A DNA stretch of 64,000 nt from Chlorogloeopsis sp038404745 (lineage in GTDB: Bacteria > Cyanobacteriota > Cyanobacteriia > Cyanobacteriales > Nostocaceae), in NCBI RefSeq assembly GCF_038404745.2, contig NZ_JAYKTT020000045.1, positions 1-64,000 on the forward strand, given 5' to 3'. The notes under the pieces are model-generated. The model saw only the letters and a list, made by a program, of their open reading frames with translations, was not told the DNA's origin and searched no databases. Of the stretch, positions 26,814-35,541 are shown in pieces. The translations under genes and the position numbers were made by a program. Every line of letters starts with the position of its first letter. Positions within the stretch are counted from its first letter, which is position 1.

Positions 26814-28247
26814 ATGCGGATTCTATTTGTTGCAGCTGAGGCAGCTCCCATTGCGAAAGTTGGAGGCATGGGTGATGTAGTTGGGGCGCTACCAAAAATC
26901 CTCAGAAAAATGGGGCATGATGTGCGGATTTTCCTGCCTTACTACGGCTTCCTGCCAGATAAAGTGGAAATTCCCAAAGAGCCGATTTGGAAAGGATATG
27001 CAATGTTTCAGGACTTTGCAGTTTACGAAACGGTTCTGCCTGGTACTGATGTTCCCTTATACTTATTTGGACATCCAGCTTTTTCACCTCGCCGCATCTA
27101 CTCTGGAGAAGATGAACACTGGCGCTTCACTTTATTTGCCAATGGTGCAGCAGAATTTTGCTGGAATTACTGGAAGCCGGAAATTGTCCACTGCCACGAT
27201 TGGCACACGGGTATGCTTCCCGTGTGGTTGCACCAATCTCCCGATATTACCAGCGTGTTTACGATTCATAACCTAGCTTATCAAGGGCCGTGGCGTTGGT
27301 ATTTAGAGAAAATTACCTGGTGTCCCTGGTATATGCAAGGACACAATACAATGGCGGCTGCTGTGCAGTTTGCTGACAGGGTAACTACAGTTTCCCCGAC
27401 TTATGCCGAACAAATCAAAACAGCTGCCTATGGTGAAACCCTAGAAGGTTTGATGTCGTTTATTAGCGGCAAACTATCTGGGATACTCAACGGTATCGAT
27501 ACAGAAGTTTACGATCCAGCAACTGATAAATACATTGCCCAAAAGTTTACTACCGATACCCTTGAAAAACGCAAAGCCAACAAAATTGCTTTGCAAGAAG
27601 AAGTGGGATTAGAAGTCAATTCCGGTGCCTTTTTACTGGGTATAGTGACGCGGTTGGTAGAACAAAAAGGTATTGATTTGATATTGAATATTCTGGATCG
27701 GTTTATGTCCTATACCGATGCTCAGTTTATCGTTCTGGGAACAGGCGATCGCTACTACGAAAGCCAATTGTGGCAGATGGCATCCCGCTTCCCCGGACGG
27801 ATGAAAACTTATCTACTCTATAATGATGCCTTGGCTCGCCGCATTTATGCCGGTTCTGACGCTTTCTTAATGCCCAGTCGATTTGAACCTTGCGGCATCA
27901 GCCAAATGATGGCTTTGCGTTATGGTAGCGTGCCAATTGTCCGCCGCACTGGCGGGTTAGTTGACACCGTATTCCACCACGATCCAACTAACCACACAGG
28001 TACTGGTTATTCTTTTGACCGCTATGAACCATTGGATTTGTTCACCTGCATGGTGCGGGCTTGGGAAGGCTTCCGCTATAAAGATTACTGGCAGGAGCTA
28101 CAAAAACGTGGCATGAACCAAGATTTTAGTTGGTATCAATCTGCTAAGAAATACGTCAAATTGTATCGCTCAATATTTGGCTTGCCTGAAGAAGAAGAAG
28201 TGATGCAGGAGCCAGAATTAACTGCAACTGAGCCTATCGCTAAATAG
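26814..28247 (+). CDS. glgA: Glycogen synthase (ADP-glucose dependent)
   Basis: A 477-residue GT5 glycosyltransferase that extends alpha-1,4-glucan from ADP-glucose. KVGGMGDVVGALP at residues 15-27 is the ADP-glucose loop (KxGG), with Met where Leu is usual. HNLAYQGPW, GIDTEVYDP, GIVTRLVEQKGIDL, PSRFEPCGISQM and VRRTGGLVDTV are all family signatures. Cyanobacteria usually have two glgA genes; the KVGGMGDV form is one of them. A terminator hairpin follows at 28292-28325. Confidence 0.95.
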   Translation: MRILFVAAEAAPIAKVGGMGDVVGALPKILRKMGHDVRIFLPYYGFLPDKVEIPKEPIWKGYAMFQDFAVYETVLPGTDVPLYLFGHPAFSPRRIYSGEDEHWRFTLFANGAAEFCWNYWKPEIVHCHDWHTGMLPVWLHQSPDITSVFTIHNLAYQGPWRWYLEKITWCPWYMQGHNTMAAAVQFADRVTTVSPTYAEQIKTAAYGETLEGLMSFISGKLSGILNGIDTEVYDPATDKYIAQKFTTDTLEKRKANKIALQEEVGLEVNSGAFLLGIVTRLVEQKGIDLILNILDRFMSYTDAQFIVLGTGDRYYESQLWQMASRFPGRMKTYLLYNDALARRIYAGSDAFLMPSRFEPCGISQMMALRYGSVPIVRRTGGLVDTVFHHDPTNHTGTGYSFDRYEPLDLFTCMVRAWEGFRYKDYWQELQKRGMNQDFSWYQSAKKYVKLYRSIFGLPEEEEVMQEPELTATEPIAK

Positions 28248-28291
28248 CAGAATTTTCAAGTAAATCTCAAACAATATCAGCATTAATTTAC

Positions 28292-28325
28292 AGCTCATGG
28301 TAGTTATTATTCATGAGCTTTTTTT
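28292..28325 (+). terminator. Rho-independent terminator of glgA
   Basis: AGCTCATG and CATGAGCT pair around a 12-base loop, followed by a run of seven T. It lies 45 bases after the glgA stop codon. Confidence 0.8.
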
Positions 28326-28492
28326 GCGATCGCCTTTTCAAAACAGTAATTTTATTCTTCTGTCTTTCGCCTGAGGTAGATAAATAAAATACAAGCTATA
28401 CCAATAGTGCAGTAGCCGTTGTAAGTGGGTAGACATAATTAAACACAAATGGCTATTTTTAGACAGTAGATGTAAACAATATTAGACCTACT

Positions 28493-28535
28493 GCCTACCT
28501 TCGCTCTTGTGCGGAGCGACTTGGTGCAAGTAGCC
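28493..28535 (+). repeat. Dispersed 43-bp repeat, copy 2
   Basis: GCCTACCTTCGCTCTTGTGC and the following 23 bases match the copies at 22889 and 36339 with a few substitutions (T for A, T for C, G for C). Intergenic. Confidence 0.7.
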
Positions 28536-28556
28536 ACTTCATGTTTACTGCCTTCT

Positions 28557-28685
28557 ACTTAACACTTGTGAACTAGACAACTTGACGGTTGTAGTTTTAC
28601 TAGTCTAATACTGAAACAACGCGGAACCAAACACTGTCTAATTGCCGAATACAACCTGAATCATTGTTATGTAAATTTTGAAGCC
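28557..28685 (+). promoter_or_regulatory. Structured leader before M23 peptidase, riboswitch-like
   Basis: The leader has a local hairpin (ACAAC TTGACG GTTGT) and then CGCGGAACCAAA and, 25 bases on, ACCTGAATC. The pair GGAACCA plus TGAATC recalls the ydaO/yuaA (cyclic di-AMP) riboswitch, which often precedes cell-wall peptidase genes. The match is partial; the conserved CTAACCTCG arm is not seen. It is offered as a candidate regulatory RNA only. Confidence 0.3.
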
Positions 28686-29603
28686 ATGAAAAAAGCCACC
28701 CTTTCTCGATTCCATACCTATGGCTTAGTAGGGTTAGGAATTTTCTGTACGGTCATATTAAGTACAAGTTCTTCTGTTTTAACTAAAACACCAAACCATA
28801 CTTCTGGGCAACAAAAAAATATTCCTGCTTCTAAGTTTATTTGGCCTACTCAAGGCATTGTTTCTCAAGGTTTCCGTAAATATAATCATGAAGGAATTGA
28901 CATTGCCGGCGCACATGGAACTCCTGTTGTTGCTGCCGCATCCGGTACAGTAATTAAAGCTGGTTGGGATGATTGGGGATTAGGCAAAGCCGTAGCAATT
29001 AAGCATTCTGATGGCAAAGTCACAGTCTATGGTCATAATAGCCGTCTTTTAGTGAGTAAAGGTAAACAAGTTACTCAAGGTCAAATTATTGCTGCAATGG
29101 GTTCTAGTGGTAACAGTACAGCACCTCATCTGCATTTTGAAATACACTCTCATGGTGGTTTGGCAGTTGATCCTTCTAGCCTATTGTCATCTACAATCGC
29201 TGGCAAAACACCACCACAGCAGATTGCAAATTCTAGTTCTAAAAAAGCTATTCCTCAAGTAGTCTCTTCACCCACAGTTTCGCCTTCCAAACCTATTCCT
29301 GTGGAAGTTTTATCTAAAAATACTGATGTTGAATGCAACGGTAACATAGTAATTCAAGGAGAGACAGCAAATGCTTTTGTGAAAGTCTGCCAAGAAAATG
29401 GCCAATTATTTTATATCGGTCAATTAAAACAAGAACCAACGAAACCGATCAGATTACAAGCTATCAACATTAACACAACTAAGTATCGGGCAGACAATGG
29501 TAGTTTTTCTTACTTTGTTACACCAAATGGAGTTGAAATTTGGCGAAATGGTAGTCTAGTGCGATCAGATCATTTTTACACCGCAAAGCGATTACCAAGC
29601 TAA
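28686..29603 (+). CDS. M23-family peptidoglycan endopeptidase
   Basis: A 305-residue exported protein. A signal/anchor segment lies at about 11-32 (YGLVGLGIFCTVILSTSSSV). The LytM/M23 domain at about 50-165 has the zinc ligands of HEGIDIAGAHGTPV (His and Asp) and HLHFEIH, with GHNSRLLVSKGKQVTQGQ and GSSGNSTAPH between. It should cut peptide cross-links in the cell wall. The last 130 residues have no family I recognise. A structured leader precedes it, which suggests control at the RNA level. Confidence 0.9.
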   Translation: MKKATLSRFHTYGLVGLGIFCTVILSTSSSVLTKTPNHTSGQQKNIPASKFIWPTQGIVSQGFRKYNHEGIDIAGAHGTPVVAAASGTVIKAGWDDWGLGKAVAIKHSDGKVTVYGHNSRLLVSKGKQVTQGQIIAAMGSSGNSTAPHLHFEIHSHGGLAVDPSSLLSSTIAGKTPPQQIANSSSKKAIPQVVSSPTVSPSKPIPVEVLSKNTDVECNGNIVIQGETANAFVKVCQENGQLFYIGQLKQEPTKPIRLQAININTTKYRADNGSFSYFVTPNGVEIWRNGSLVRSDHFYTAKRLPS

Positions 29604-29862
29604 AAATTTTTCTATCTTCAAATGGGCAAATCTTAACATTTTCAAGACTACATGACCTATTTTGATAGGTAAGTTTGCATTTAGTCATTATTGCGTAAGG
29701 ATAGTGCTCATTTTTCATCCGGACATTTGTTAACAAACTTATTGTTTTCTTAATCCAATTCTAAATAAAAATCTCGTATGATTATACGTAATTTAAATTA
29801 CACTCAAGCAATTCTCAGTGAAAAGCGAAGCAGATCTCAGCTTTGACTTGGTATTGCTTAGT

Positions 29863-29869
29863 AAGGAGG
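29863..29869 (+). promoter_or_regulatory. Ribosome binding site that decides a TTG start
   Basis: AAGGAGG lies 5 bases before TTG at 29875. It is a near-perfect Shine-Dalgarno site, while the upstream GTG at 29818 has none. It therefore favours initiation at the TTG. Confidence 0.6.
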
Positions 29870-29874
29870 TTATT

Positions 29875-30486
29875 TTGGAGTATCTTGCTTATTCAGAAAT
29901 GGCTCTTGCCAATGCAGAGCCAGATTTAGACATTAAGCTTCGGCTACCCGAAATTCAGCTTAAGTTTAATTGGCATAACAGTCTCAAATCTGCTGGATTA
30001 GTTTTCGCTAGCTTAGGAGTTTTATTCTCACTTTTAGCTCCGATTCAAGAAGTTTCAGCCGCATATTATGGGCCTGGCGTATATTATGTCAGAACAAATG
30101 GTCGTTGTCTGAATGTTCGCAATGGCCCAAGTCTTTATTTTCGGTCTGTTGCTTGTTACAGAAATGGTTCTCGACTACCACGGGTTGTAGGATACAGGAA
30201 TGGTTTTGCCCGGCTGTCTACAGGTAATTATGTTGCTTCCAATTGGATTAACACCAGACCTGGCAGTTGGCATACTCCTGGTTTAGGAGTAGGTGGTCGG
30301 TATTTTCTCAGAAGAGGCTCTAGAGGCCCAGCAGTGGCATCAGTTCAAAGAGCTTTAGGAATAAGAGGAACTGGATATTATGGCCCTGTAACTGCAAATG
30401 CCGTCCGAAATTTCCAAGCCAGAAATGGTTTACTTGTGGATGGAATCGTTGGGCCGCAAACACGAAACGCATTAGGAGTATACTAG
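29875..30486 (+). CDS. Exported SH3-like and peptidoglycan-binding protein
   Basis: About 203 residues from the TTG at 29875, which has AAGGAGG 5 bases before it; a GTG at 29818 and an ATG at 29899 are in frame. A hydrophobic export segment (SAGLVFASLGVLFSLLAPIQEVSA) is followed by an SH3b-like region (GRCLNVRNGPSLYFRSVACY) and a C-terminal PG_binding_1 domain (RGSRGPAVASVQRALG, TANAVRNFQARNGLLVDGIV). No catalytic domain is present, so it probably binds the cell wall. It follows the M23 peptidase gene on the same strand, about 270 bp apart. Confidence 0.85.
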   Translation: MEYLAYSEMALANAEPDLDIKLRLPEIQLKFNWHNSLKSAGLVFASLGVLFSLLAPIQEVSAAYYGPGVYYVRTNGRCLNVRNGPSLYFRSVACYRNGSRLPRVVGYRNGFARLSTGNYVASNWINTRPGSWHTPGLGVGGRYFLRRGSRGPAVASVQRALGIRGTGYYGPVTANAVRNFQARNGLLVDGIVGPQTRNALGVY

Positions 30487-30573
30487 AGGCACATTTGTTC
30501 AGTTAATTCTGGTTGCCTGTTGTAAACAGCAGACAAAAATATTTTGGTGCCTTCAGCATAGCTGCCTTCTATT

Positions 30574-31689
30574 TCAAGTCCGCCCCAGGTAATTTTGCAC
30601 AATTTGCAAAATTCGCTCTGCTGCATAACCATCCCCAAAGGGATTTATTGCATTTGCCATTGCTTCATAGGCAGCGGGATTACTTAACAATTCGGCGGCA
30701 GTAGAGACAATTGACTGTGGCTTAGTTCCCACAAGTTTAGCTGTACCAGCAGCAACAGCCTCTGGCCTTTCTGTCGTTTCTCGCAGAACTAAAACAGGTT
30801 TTCCAAGACTGGGTGCTTCTTCCTGCAAACCACCAGAATCCGTAAGTAGTAGATGCGATCGCATAATTGCTCCTACTAGTTCTGCATAATCTAAAGGTTC
30901 AGTTAAAAAAATTCGAGGATGATTCCCTAAAATCGCCTGCAATGGTTCTCGTACCGTAGGATTGCGGTGTAGTGGCAACACTAATGCTGTATCAGGAAAC
31001 TTGTCTAATATCTGTAAAAACCCTTCAGCAATTCCTTGTAGTGGCTCTCCCCAATTTTCACGCCGATGTACAGTTGCTAGTAAGACACGATATTTTTCCC
31101 ATTCCATCCCAGGTATACGACAGGCTGGTTCACTCCTCGCCACATTCAGCAGTGCATCAATCACCGTATTACCAGTAAGATGAACTTCGCCCAAAACACC
31201 AGAACGCTGTAGATTTTCTACAGCCAAAGGCGTTGGTGCAAAGTGTAACTGAGTTAGTTGCGAAATCAGCCGCCGATTAGCTTCTTCTGGATAAGGATTA
31301 AATAAGTCATCAGTTCTTAAACCAGCTTCTACATGACCTACAGAAATTTGTTGATAAAATGCTGCCAAAGTAGCAGCAAATGCTGTGGTAGTGTCTCCCT
31401 GTACCAACACTAAATCTGGCTTGCCTTGTTTAAATAATTCTTCCAGTCCTCGTAAACTACGGCAAGTAATATCAGTCAAAGATTGCTGTGGCTGCATAAT
31501 TTCCAAGTCACGATCTGCCTTTAACTGAAACAGCTGCATGACTTGCTCAACCATCTCACGATGCTGCCCAGTCAAAATTACCTGCGTCTGGAAACCTGGA
31601 GAGTGTTGAAATAGTTGAATTACCGGAGCTAGTTTGATGGCTTCCGGACGAGTACCCAAAATAATGTAAATGCGCTTGTCAATAGTCAT
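30574..31689 (-). CDS. wecB: UDP-N-acetylglucosamine 2-epimerase (non-hydrolysing)
   Basis: A 371-residue enzyme that interconverts UDP-GlcNAc and UDP-ManNAc for surface polysaccharides. Signatures: ILGTRPEAIKLAPVI near the N-terminus, VQGDTTTAFAATLAAF, HVEAGLRTDDLFNPYPEEANRR, TVHRRENWGEPL, LTDSGGLQEEAPSLGKPVLV and RETTERPEAV. All the usual active-site strings are present. It has no polysaccharide genes beside it in this window. Confidence 0.95.
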   Translation of the reverse strand: MTIDKRIYIILGTRPEAIKLAPVIQLFQHSPGFQTQVILTGQHREMVEQVMQLFQLKADRDLEIMQPQQSLTDITCRSLRGLEELFKQGKPDLVLVQGDTTTAFAATLAAFYQQISVGHVEAGLRTDDLFNPYPEEANRRLISQLTQLHFAPTPLAVENLQRSGVLGEVHLTGNTVIDALLNVARSEPACRIPGMEWEKYRVLLATVHRRENWGEPLQGIAEGFLQILDKFPDTALVLPLHRNPTVREPLQAILGNHPRIFLTEPLDYAELVGAIMRSHLLLTDSGGLQEEAPSLGKPVLVLRETTERPEAVAAGTAKLVGTKPQSIVSTAAELLSNPAAYEAMANAINPFGDGYAAERILQIVQNYLGRT

Positions 31690-31757
31690 TAGTTAATAGT
31701 CATTGGTTAATAGTCACTAGTTCATCGTCATTAGTTCATCGTCATTAGTCAATAGTC
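31690..31757. repeat. Short tandem repeats (TAGTCATTAGT family)
   Basis: Variants of TTAGTTAATAGTCATTGG and TTCATCGTCATTAG repeat in tandem. They are the degenerate heptamer-type repeats common between cyanobacterial genes. A cleaner array of TAGTCAT is at 45636-45660. Confidence 0.6.
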
Positions 31758-31765
31758 AATAGCAG

Positions 31766-31824
31766 GGGCGGGTTTTGCTGATTATTGTTCGGCCGAAACC
31801 GACAATTAATCTTCTAAACCCGCC
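31766..31824. repeat. GGGCGGGTTT palindromic element, copy 2
   Basis: GGGCGGGTTTTGCTGA at one end and CTTCTAAACCCGCCC at the other are inverted repeats. The middle contains GTTCGGCCGAAACCGAC, which is itself palindromic. It has the same ends as the element at 16251-16306. Confidence 0.55.
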
Positions 31825-31907
31825 CGTACTTATTTGTGAATGGTAAATGCTGAATAGTCAAGGATTAAGAATTATAAATAATTGGTAAAAATGGACAAAA
31901 AAGCATG

Positions 31908-31928
31908 AAAAAACCCGGTATGACCGGG
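31908..31928 (-). terminator. Rho-independent terminator, minus strand
   Basis: On the minus strand CCCGGTCATACCGGG is followed by TTTTTT. It lies 35 bases beyond the stop of the small membrane protein gene (31963) and would end its transcript. Confidence 0.75.
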
Positions 31929-31962
31929 CAGATGCACTGTTTGTCGAATTTAGCAGGTAGGA

Positions 31963-32337
31963 TTATAGTTTGATGTCACATGTCAACGGGCAAGCGGCAT
32001 AGACGGTTTTTTGCATTTCTTCTGTTTCTCCATGCAACCAGCTTAACCATTTAACTTCGTTGGGGTGGATTCCCTTAGCAGTCAGTACACCTGCACCAAC
32101 CACAACCGCCAAAACATTAAACAAAATTAAACCACCTGCTACAAGCAAAACAGCGCTAACCGGCATTACCGATTGCAATACAATTGACAACAGACATCCA
32201 ACCGTAGCCATCAAGACAACTAAAGGAAAACCGACAACCAGCAAGCATACTGCCAATGTAAAAGACCATATTAAAAAGCTTTTGATCATCAACAAAGAGT
32301 AACTCTTACCGAAATCAGATGTTTGTGACAAAGTCAT
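31963..32337 (-). CDS. Small membrane protein, unknown function
   Basis: A 124-residue protein. Hydrophobic segments cover about 18-80 (SFLIWSFTLAVCLLVVGFPL, VSAVLLVAGGLILFNVLAVV), giving two to three helices, followed by a hydrophilic tail with WLSWLHGETEEMQKTVYAAC. Two cysteines lie close together in the tail (AACPLTCDIK). I do not recognise the family, though it looks like a conserved cyanobacterial protein. It has its own terminator, which supports it being a real gene. Confidence 0.65.
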   Translation of the reverse strand: MTLSQTSDFGKSYSLLMIKSFLIWSFTLAVCLLVVGFPLVVLMATVGCLLSIVLQSVMPVSAVLLVAGGLILFNVLAVVVGAGVLTAKGIHPNEVKWLSWLHGETEEMQKTVYAACPLTCDIKL

Positions 32338-32658
32338 GACTTTCTCTCCTAAATACGCAAATTTGATTGGGATTCAGAAGCATATCTGTAGACGTTGATC
32401 TCTGAAGGGATCAACAATTAGTGATGTTCAGTATATAAAAACCAATTGATAAGATGAGCATTTATTTAATAAAATTTACAGTTAAAATTTTGTAATTGAT
32501 GAATAAACACTGATTTTAGGGCTTGACAGCAAACCAATATTTGCCATCTATCTTATGACAGATAAGCAAAAAAGCCCTAGCTAACTAACTACTTCATGGA
32601 CTGGCTTTCTAGTGTTCTTAATATTTCTTATAAAAAACAAAGACTATTCTCATAAATT
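32338..32658. other. Intergenic region with a weak stem
   Basis: No gene. AGGGCTT near 32517 and AAGCCCT near 32573 can pair around a roughly 48-base spacer, which contains TATCTTATGACAGATAAG, itself a small palindrome. It may end transcription of the Rieske gene. Promoter of the small membrane protein expected at the left side. Confidence 0.35.
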
Positions 32659-33651
32659 CTAGATGCTACCAAAGGTGACACCCTGTTGTTTAAGCCACTT
32701 GCGGTAAGTCACAGAATAGCGATCGCTTGGCAAATGAACCTCTGCTTGCAAGTCCAAAGGGAGGCATCGTGGTCGCTGCGATTCTACTACGGCAATGTCT
32801 TGACTTATAATCTGGTCTTGCCTGGCAACAAAGGCTTGCTCTGGAATGTGATGAAGATAGTTCTCAAGGAGCCAGAACCACAAAACGCACTCTTCCTCGT
32901 CGATTGGAGTAACCATGAAAAATAGACTCATGAGACTATCATCTTGTGCGCGGCGTTGGAAATAACCAATTAAGGGATGATAGAGGTGATACTGAGTCGT
33001 CACAAATAACATCGGTGAGTCGGGTTGTCCCGATCTAGTAATCACTTCCCAAACACCGAATTTGAAACTCATACCATCTGGATGCAACTCTAAGTCACAA
33101 TGCGTTACCTCCGGATGGTTGGAGTCGGCGAATATTCCTTTATGCACAAACGCAAAGTGGGCTGGATCGATGAGGTTTTCAACGACACGTAGAGGGCTAG
33201 ACTTGAAGTGGTAAGGGCCGCAGAAAATTTTGCGACAGGAGGAGTCTTCCCAGTCTGGAAATGTAGGTATATTATATTGCGGTGTTCCTAGACAAACCCA
33301 GAGTAGACTGTAGCGTTCTTGAACATGGTAAGTTTGGATACAAGCTCTTGCAGGGGGCGGCTGGTCTGGGCTAGCCGGAACCCGCACGCATTGACCTTCG
33401 GTGTTAAAGGCTAAACCGTGGTAAGGACAAACAAGCGTATCTTTCTCTACCCATCCCAGAGAAAGGCGTGCTCCTCGGTGAGGGCAAAAGTCCTGCCAAG
33501 CTAGAGTTTTGTCCCCATTGTGCCAAAGGACTAAATCTTCACCTAGTAGACGCTTTTGTAGAACAGTTCCAGGTTGCAAGTCTTGGGAGTGTGCTAAGAC
33601 ATGCCAATTATTTTGTAAAAACTGGTCTTGCACCATGAAAATTGTACCCAT
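32659..33651 (-). CDS. Rieske [2Fe-2S] aromatic-ring-hydroxylating-type oxygenase
   Basis: A 330-residue oxygenase alpha-type subunit. The Rieske centre is CPHRG (Cys56, His58) and CPYHG (Cys75, His78). The mononuclear iron site is ENLIDPAHFAFVH with Asn159, Asp162, His165 and His170. It resembles the cyanobacterial/plant PAO-like group (pheophorbide oxygenase, Tic55, choline monooxygenase), but lacks the long C-terminal region of PAO. It hydroxylates an unknown substrate with electrons from ferredoxin. It stands alone, with a 414-bp divergent region towards pilT. Confidence 0.88.
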   Translation of the reverse strand: MGTIFMVQDQFLQNNWHVLAHSQDLQPGTVLQKRLLGEDLVLWHNGDKTLAWQDFCPHRGARLSLGWVEKDTLVCPYHGLAFNTEGQCVRVPASPDQPPPARACIQTYHVQERYSLLWVCLGTPQYNIPTFPDWEDSSCRKIFCGPYHFKSSPLRVVENLIDPAHFAFVHKGIFADSNHPEVTHCDLELHPDGMSFKFGVWEVITRSGQPDSPMLFVTTQYHLYHPLIGYFQRRAQDDSLMSLFFMVTPIDEEECVLWFWLLENYLHHIPEQAFVARQDQIISQDIAVVESQRPRCLPLDLQAEVHLPSDRYSVTYRKWLKQQGVTFGSI

Positions 33652-34065
33652 CGAGTGAGTAGAGATTATGATAATTATCTCATCACAAAAATTGCAATCA
33701 ACGTAGAGAAGTGTACGCAGTAGGAGTTCCCAAAAATAATTTCGCGTCTCTATTGCTGCCAGATATGAAGCAACGTGAATTACCCGGATATTTTCTGAAA
33801 GTACAAGTCTAATTCAAATATACAAATATATTTTTATACTATTAAATCTAGTTACTTTCACTATGCATAGATAGGGAACCTGCTGTGTTAAACATATTGT
33901 TATAGGCATTGAGTAAATTGTGAACAGAGGTAATCCTGAGATAATGTAAAAAAAATATCAGTAATTGAACTTGCCACCCGCCACAGTCAAAAACGAATTT
34001 TTGTATTCACAAAGCGCTTCTCTGAACTGGAGGAGTGAAGCTAGTATGCATTTATCAAAAAAATT
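33652..34065. other. Divergent promoter region (Rieske oxygenase / pilT)
   Basis: No gene. It should hold both promoters. Near 34030 lies CTGGAGGAGTGAAG followed by ATGCATTTATC, a seven-codon mini-frame that ends at the pilT start (TTATGA overlaps the pilT ATG), so pilT may be translated by coupling to it. I see no repeats. Confidence 0.35.
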
Positions 34066-35379
34066 ATGACAGAATCACAAACCCCATCAACTCCGACCAT
34101 ACCTCGCAGCACCGCTCCACTACCCCCGCCGCCACCAACGATCGCCACTCAGCGTCAAGCAACCCAAACATTAGATATGTCGGTAGAAAGGAGTGCTAAT
34201 CGTACTGCTCAGTCCATCGTAGCACCGCCACCACCACCAGTTCCTTCAACCAATGCCGCCCACCGCCCCGGAACTCCGCCCCCAATGCCCAGTTCCGTGC
34301 GTCCCAAAACCACTAGTTTGCAACTAACTTTAGAGCAATTGATTAAGGAAGCCTATGATAAGGGATATTCTGATATTCACTTAGGTGTGGGTGAAGTGCC
34401 GCGTTTCCGCAACCGAGGAGAAATGCAGCTAACAGACTATCCCGAAACGGATCGAGAGACTTTTATGAGTTGGATGCGGGAGGTGCTGACAGAATCAGAA
34501 ATTCACCGCTTTGAAGAACAGCTAGAATTTGACGGTGCAACTCAGTATGAATTTGCCCGCGTACGGATTAATATTTTTGATTCCCTCAAGGGTTATGCAA
34601 TGGTAATGCGGTTGATTCCGTTGAAAATTTTAACCATTGAACAGTTACGCTTACCTCCTGTTTTTCGAGACATTTGCCATTACCACAAAGGTTTGATTTT
34701 GGTCACAGGCCCCACAGGTTCCGGTAAATCTACTACTATGGCGGCGATGATTGACTACATCAATAAAGAGATGCCCAAGCACATCATCACCATTGAAGAT
34801 CCAGTTGAATTTGTTCACAAAAGTCAAAAATCTTTGATCAAACAACGGGAAGTGGGAATGCACACCCGAAAGTTTGATAATGCCTTGAAAGCAGCCTTGC
34901 GAGAAGATCCTGATTTGATTCTGGTGGGCGAAATGCGGGATAAAGAAACCGTGAATACTGCCCTCAAAGCTGCACAAACTGGTCACTTGGTCATGGGAAC
35001 TCTACATACCAACAGCGCCGTCAAAACAATTGAGCGTATCCTCAATCTTTACTCAGGTGAAGAACAGGATGCAATGCGGGTAGCACTTGCCGAATCTTTA
35101 GTAGCAGTAATTGCCCAAGGTTTGTGTCGCACCACTGATGGCAAACGTGCAGCCTTCCACGATATTCTCATTAACACTGATGCAGTCAAAGATTGGGTTA
35201 AAGACGGTAAGTATGATGAAATTACCGAACTGATGAAGCAAGCTAGCTTTGATGGCATGATTACTATGAACCAATCATTGTTTAATCTTTATCAGGAAGG
35301 TCGGATCACGGAAGAAACAGCCTTGGAAATGTCACCAACTCCAAATGAAATGGCTCAAGCACTCCGAGGTAGAGTATAA
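34066..35379 (+). CDS. pilT: Type IV pilus retraction ATPase
   Basis: A 437-residue hexameric ATPase that retracts type IV pili in twitching motility and DNA uptake. The first 85 residues are a proline-rich extension (PLPPPPPTIAT, APPPPPVPST) not found in the roughly 350-residue proteobacterial PilT. Then come the N-domain, Walker A GPTGSGKST at 215-223, the Asp box TIEDPVEF, Walker B DPDLILVGEMRD and the His box HLVMGTLHTNS. The PilT-type AIRNLIRE end is replaced by EMAQALRGRV. No other pil gene is in the window. Confidence 0.93.
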   Translation: MTESQTPSTPTIPRSTAPLPPPPPTIATQRQATQTLDMSVERSANRTAQSIVAPPPPPVPSTNAAHRPGTPPPMPSSVRPKTTSLQLTLEQLIKEAYDKGYSDIHLGVGEVPRFRNRGEMQLTDYPETDRETFMSWMREVLTESEIHRFEEQLEFDGATQYEFARVRINIFDSLKGYAMVMRLIPLKILTIEQLRLPPVFRDICHYHKGLILVTGPTGSGKSTTMAAMIDYINKEMPKHIITIEDPVEFVHKSQKSLIKQREVGMHTRKFDNALKAALREDPDLILVGEMRDKETVNTALKAAQTGHLVMGTLHTNSAVKTIERILNLYSGEEQDAMRVALAESLVAVIAQGLCRTTDGKRAAFHDILINTDAVKDWVKDGKYDEITELMKQASFDGMITMNQSLFNLYQEGRITEETALEMSPTPNEMAQALRGRV

Positions 35380-35541
35380 GGTATAGGGGATTGGGGATTG
35401 GGAAGAAGAGGACATACAGACAAGGGGAATCAAGAAGACAAGGAGACAAGGAGAAGAATTCTCCCCCACTCTCCCCCTCTCCCCCTCCTCTTCCTAGTCC
35501 CCAGTCCCTAGTCCCTAACCCCTAATCCCCAATTATCAGCC
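35380..35541. repeat. Low-complexity GA/CT-rich repeat block
   Basis: The left part is GGACATACAGACAAGGGG-like and GACAAGGAGACAAGGAG; the right part is CTCCCCCTCTCCCCCTCCTC and AGTCCCTAGTCCCTAACCC. The two parts are roughly complementary and could form a long imperfect hairpin between pilT and the KaiB-domain gene. It is typical intergenic filler of this genome. Confidence 0.5.

Larger units (their letters stand above)
28248..28685. other. Intergenic region glgA - M23 peptidase
   Basis: No gene. It holds the glgA terminator (28292-28325), one copy of the 43-bp dispersed repeat (28493-28535) and a structured leader before the M23 peptidase (28557-28685). Confidence 0.5.
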
